From contig JACTVF010000160.1 in NCBI GenBank assembly GCA_019695435.1, positions 1 to 5,808 on the forward strand: a DNA stretch of 5,808 nucleotides, in the 5' to 3' direction. Below, piece by piece: positions 4,158-5,808 of the stretch. The notes under the pieces were generated by a model, which worked only from the letters and a program-made list of their open reading frames with translations, was not told where the DNA came from and made no database searches. Position 1 is the stretch's first letter. Every line of letters begins with the position of its first letter. Position numbers and translations under genes: made by a program. Source of the stretch: Methanoregulaceae archaeon. Lineage in GTDB: Archaea; Halobacteriota; Methanomicrobia; Methanomicrobiales; Methanospirillaceae.

Positions 4158-4532
4158 ATGGAAGAACTACCCGATGTCATAATTGGATTTACTGGTGAGA
4201 ATTGGGATAAATTGGGGATGTGTCCTATTTTCTTAGCAAGATTAATGGAAATGGGTTGGTCACAAGAAGAAATTTCAAAATTATTAGGAGAAATAATTGG
4301 GCCGGATTTTTCTGAAGTAAATTGCACTACATGGATTAATCGTCTGGAATTTGATAAGGGTATTGAATGTTCAGATTATAAAGATGAACCACCCTTTAGA
4401 ATTCTTTTAGATAGAATCATGTTTTGTTATCTACAAACAGGAAAACTTTTTAAAGGTGATTTTTATATTAAACAACCTATCCCTCATATTGATGAAAATG
4501 AATTTGAAGCAATGACCAAAACTAATGACTAA
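4158..4532 (+). CDS. hypothetical protein (124 aa), first gene of a small-gene operon
   Basis: I do not recognise this 124-residue protein. It is acidic and soluble-looking, with no signal or membrane segment. Residues 25-45 (around ARLMEMGWSQEEISKLLGEI) resemble a short helix-turn-helix-like pair of helices, and four cysteines (22, 56, 71, 90) are scattered without a metal-binding pattern. The start is ATG 4158, six bases after GGAAGGAG (4144-4151) and about 17 nt from the expected transcription start. An in-frame TTG at 4134 lies within the -10 and can be ignored. It heads the operon transcribed from the promoter at 4106, and the next gene begins 10 bp after its stop. DNA binding is only a weak possibility. 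Confidence 0.8.
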   Translation: MEELPDVIIGFTGENWDKLGMCPIFLARLMEMGWSQEEISKLLGEIIGPDFSEVNCTTWINRLEFDKGIECSDYKDEPPFRILLDRIMFCYLQTGKLFKGDFYIKQPIPHIDENEFEAMTKTND

Positions 4533-4542
4533 GGAGAATATT

Positions 4543-4692
4543 ATGGTTGAAGAAGATGGGGATGATTCTTTTGTCAATACCGAAACATGTACAAAATTCT
4601 CATGTAATAACGCTAAATTAATAAATGTTAATGGATGGATATTATGTCCAGTATGTGAGTGTTCATATGGAAAGGAGAATAATAATGTTTAA
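4543..4692 (+). CDS. 49-residue zinc-ribbon-like miniprotein
   Basis: A short frame starts at ATG 4543 behind AAGGAG (4531-4536) and ends at TAA 4690-4692. It encodes an acidic N-terminus (MVEEDGDDSF) and two cysteine groups: Cys16 and Cys21, then Cys35-Pro-Val-Cys38 with Cys40 close by. That spacing looks like a small zinc ribbon or knuckle, so the protein probably binds one zinc ion. Many phage early miniproteins of this kind bind host proteins or nucleic acid, but no target can be named. The end overlaps the next gene by 8 bp, in a different frame, consistent with translational coupling. Its length is below common gene-calling cut-offs, so it could be overlooked in annotation. The spacing, ribosome site and cysteine pattern make it credible. 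Confidence 0.75.
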   Translation: MVEEDGDDSFVNTETCTKFSCNNAKLINVNGWILCPVCECSYGKENNNV

Positions 4693-4849
4693 AGATATGA
4701 CGAATTGGGAAAAGGAAGAATTAACTCAATCAATACTTCAACTTATTATTCTAATCGGTGGTTCTATTGCTTTCGGAGTATGGTTGAAGTCGGTATTTGC
4801 AGGATTGTTTTGTATGTTTGCAATCGTAGCATATTGGAGAAAGGCATGA
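4685..4849 (+). CDS. small two-helix membrane protein (54 aa)
   Basis: The frame from ATG 4685 gives 54 residues, with AAAGGAG (4671-4677) as ribosome site. After a charged start (MFKDMTNWEKEEL) come two hydrophobic segments, about 14-33 (SILQLIILIGGSIAFGVWL) and 36-51 (SVFAGLFCMFAIVAYW), with only a Lys-Ser turn between, then a basic end (RKA). This predicts a hairpin in the inner membrane. Phage proteins of this size and shape can be holins, superinfection-exclusion factors or inhibitors of host membrane proteins. The lack of an adjacent lysin makes a holin less likely here. It overlaps its upstream neighbour by 8 bp and the downstream one by 4 bp (ATGA). A longer in-frame start at 4625 has no ribosome site and is rejected. 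Confidence 0.75.
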   Translation: MFKDMTNWEKEELTQSILQLIILIGGSIAFGVWLKSVFAGLFCMFAIVAYWRKA

Positions 4850-5127
4850 AGAAAAGAAATGTAATTGTGAACAAAACAACAAGAATTGAAAGAGATGAAT
4901 ATGGTAATATTTGGGAAATTCATAGATGTAAAGGTAAAAATAGTGAAGATATTTCTAGGAATGTAACTACCGATGAACCTGATTGGGCTACATGGGAAAT
5001 TGATATGACTGATACCACATTGAGAGGTCTTTCTTATTGTCCTTTTTGTGGTAAGAAATTAGTAAACACTTCTTTAGCTGATGTAAAAGTTCTTCTAGCT
5101 AAAAATAATAATGGAGCTGGAATATGA
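4846..5127 (+). CDS. hypothetical protein with C-terminal CPFCGKKL zinc knuckle (93 aa)
   Basis: The 93-residue protein starts at ATG 4846, which shares bases with the previous stop (ATGA), and GGAGAAAGG (4836-4844) lies just before it. The body is rich in charged residues and Trp and appears soluble. Near the end is Cys65-Pro-Phe-Cys68-Gly-Lys-Lys-Leu, a common zinc-knuckle half seen in many small phage and bacterial proteins. A second pair is not obvious, and Cys28 (in HRC) is the only other cysteine, with His27 beside it, so a HC plus CxxC site is possible. A stretch of this frame extending upstream to 4705 lies inside the membrane-protein gene and is not needed. Function unknown. Confidence 0.8.
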   Translation: MKKRNVIVNKTTRIERDEYGNIWEIHRCKGKNSEDISRNVTTDEPDWATWEIDMTDTTLRGLSYCPFCGKKLVNTSLADVKVLLAKNNNGAGI

Positions 5128-5306
5128 ATAATATGAAAACATTAGAAGAAAGAGAATCAGACCTTATTAATAAAGGTTGGTTTAAACATCCAGATGGTTT
5201 TGCTCGTCAAGCAAATCCTTATATTAATCCAATACTTTATTATACCTTGATTGAAGCTGAAGGAGCAGATAATTCAATATATAACGGTTCTGGATATTCT
5301 TGTTAA
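5124..5306 (+). CDS. hypothetical protein (60 aa)
   Basis: An unrecognised 60-residue protein starts at ATG 5124, again with an ATGA overlap with the preceding stop, and GGAG (5113-5116) lies seven bases upstream. A second in-frame ATG at 5133 (giving MKTLEERE) is possible but has a worse position relative to the ribosome site. The sequence has a charged N-terminal helix (TLEERESDLINKGW), then aromatic and Asn/Pro-rich residues (HPDGFARQANPYINPILYYT) and an ending NGSGYSC. There are no membrane segments and only one cysteine, at the last residue. It is the last gene of the operon before the promoter at 5315. Confidence 0.7.
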   Translation: MNNMKTLEERESDLINKGWFKHPDGFARQANPYINPILYYTLIEAEGADNSIYNGSGYSC

Positions 5307-5314
5307 AATAGTTC

Positions 5315-5343
5315 TTGACAAAGTTAATTGAATATGTTATAAT
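5315..5343 (+). promoter_or_regulatory. consensus sigma70 promoter
   Basis: TTGACA (5315-5320) and TATAAT (5338-5343) are perfect and 17 bp apart, with TGT before the -10 giving an extended element. The expected start of transcription is 5349-5351, which coincides with the ATG of the next frame. It shares TCTTGACAAA with the promoters at 2070 and 4106. Confidence 0.9.
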
Positions 5344-5348
5344 GTATC

Positions 5349-5540
5349 ATGCTTACGGAATATAAAATAAAGAACATCTTAGATGTTCCTATGCATTTTG
5401 CCGACCTTCCTAATGGACAGGTCGCTATTTTTGATATACCTCATGTAGTAGCCATTAGAAAATTATATGGTAAGAAATTCAATAATAAAATTATATATCT
5501 ATCTCCAAGCAGATTTGTTATAAGGAGAACTGAATTATGA
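5349..5540 (+). CDS. hypothetical protein (63 aa), possibly read from a leaderless mRNA
   Basis: I do not recognise this 63-residue protein. It has alternating hydrophobic segments (MHFADLPNGQVAIFDIPHVV at 15-34) and a basic C-terminal part (RKLYGKK, SRFVIRRTEL), suggesting a small beta-rich fold. The start is uncertain. ATG 5349 begins only five bases after the -10 hexamer, so a transcript from this promoter would start at or next to the A of the ATG with no room for a ribosome site. The alternative in-frame ATG 5391 (Met15) would have a roughly 41-nt leader but lacks a visible AGGAG-type site. Every other gene here has a good ribosome site, so leaderless translation is a real possibility. 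The end overlaps the next gene by ATGA. Confidence 0.65.
   Translation: MLTEYKIKNILDVPMHFADLPNGQVAIFDIPHVVAIRKLYGKKFNNKIIYLSPSRFVIRRTEL
5372..5388 (+). promoter_or_regulatory. 17-bp palindrome just downstream of a promoter
   Basis: GAACATC-TTA-GATGTTC is a perfect inverted repeat with 7-bp arms and a 3-bp centre, located about +23 to +39 relative to the promoter at 5315. It could be an operator for a repressor or, as RNA, a short hairpin with a 3-nt loop in front of the alternative start ATG 5391. It also encodes residues 8-14 of the frame if ATG 5349 is used. Confidence 0.45.
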
Positions 5541-5725
5541 CAGATGATGGGATTCATATAAAACATGAATGTGATTGGAAGCATAGAGAAAACAATATTG
5601 AAGAACAAAATTGGATAGAACAAAGTTGTTCTATCTGTAGAAGAAAAAGACAAATATTTAAAGGAAGACCTCATTGTACTTATTGGGAACTTCCTTCTGG
5701 TTTAAGTTACTATACATATGAATAG
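5537..5725 (+). CDS. small putative zinc-binding protein (62 aa)
   Basis: A 62-residue frame starts at ATG 5537, overlapping the previous stop (ATGA), with AAGGAG (5522-5527) upstream. Potential metal ligands are spread as His10-x-Cys12, Cys31-Ser-Ile-Cys34 and His46-Cys47. Together with Trp14 and Trp50 they suggest the small Cys-W...CxxC...W zinc fold seen in many phage and bacterial proteins of unknown role. The central part is basic (CRRKRQIFKGR), so it could touch nucleic acid, but this is a guess. Its TAG stop overlaps the ribosome site of the next gene. Confidence 0.75.
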   Translation: MTDDGIHIKHECDWKHRENNIEEQNWIEQSCSICRRKRQIFKGRPHCTYWELPSGLSYYTYE

Positions 5726-5737
5726 GAGAGAAATAAA

Positions 5738-5808
5738 ATGATTAAATCTTCTACCATTATAAAAGGATTTGTGAAGCGTGGTTGGACTTATGATAAAATG
5801 AGAAACAC
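5738..5808 (+). CDS. start of a hypothetical protein (partial, cut by the window edge)
   Basis: ATG 5738 follows TAGGAGAG (5723-5730) and opens a frame that runs to the end of the window (23 full codons): MIKSSTIIKGFVKRGWTYDK, then MRN. It has no stop and continues the operon from the promoter at 5315. The visible part is basic and probably an N-terminal helix. It is too short to identify. Confidence 0.6.
   Translation, partial: MIKSSTIIKGFVKRGWTYDKMRN

Noticed and set aside
4115..4923. Minus-strand frames 4115-4327 and 4738-4923
   Set aside because: They lie opposite confident plus-strand genes, lack ribosome sites and show no recognisable motif.
5372..5388. LexA/SOS box
   Set aside because: The arms start with GAAC and end with GTTC, but the Gram-positive LexA site has four bases between them and here there are nine.

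Overview
The window looks like part of the genome of a large, low-GC, T4-related tailed phage (or a prophage or metagenomic relative). The anchor is a clear gene 32-type single-stranded DNA-binding protein at the left. Other phage-like traits are that every gene lies on the + strand, genes are tightly packed with ATGA overlaps and strong AGGAG ribosome sites, two tRNA genes are present, a freestanding GIY-YIG homing endonuclease is present, and the right third is a run of very small unknown proteins. The host cannot be fixed. Three near-consensus sigma70 promoters sharing TCTTGACAAA argue for a host with ordinary sigma70-type transcription and against the Bacteroidetes promoter type, although one signal peptide ends in AQ as is common in Bacteroidetes.

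Layout. 1-68: tail of an unidentified gene. 82-1035: gp32-like DNA-binding protein. 1052-1486: small exported protein. 1488-1753: an RNA block made of an unassigned, strongly structured ~103-nt element, a tRNA-Met(CAT) with initiator-like features, and a tRNA-Gln(TTG). 1779-2905: a macro-domain (ADP-ribose-binding) gene split by a ~695-bp segment that carries its own promoter and a Panacea (DUF4065) antitoxin-type gene. The Panacea frame runs straight into the second half of the macro domain. 2907-3490: a small unknown protein and a compact cytidine/dCMP deaminase-fold protein. 3504-4109: GIY-YIG/NUMOD3 homing endonuclease, extremely AT-rich. 4106-5306 and 5315-5808: two small-gene operons, each headed by a promoter with perfect -35 and -10 hexamers 17 bp apart. 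They encode cysteine-pair (zinc-ribbon-like) miniproteins, a two-helix membrane peptide and unknown proteins.

The most unusual object is the split macro/Panacea locus. A 13-bp direct repeat in identical codon phase (1984-1996 and 2679-2691) bounds the inserted segment. Collapsing the repeat restores one uninterrupted 143-residue macro protein. The locus could be a recently interrupted gene, an excisable module, or a two-polypeptide split macro domain with one half tethered to a Panacea domain. Macro domains reverse or read ADP-ribosylation and Panacea domains neutralise toxins, so a counter-defence role is a reasonable inference but is not shown by the sequence.
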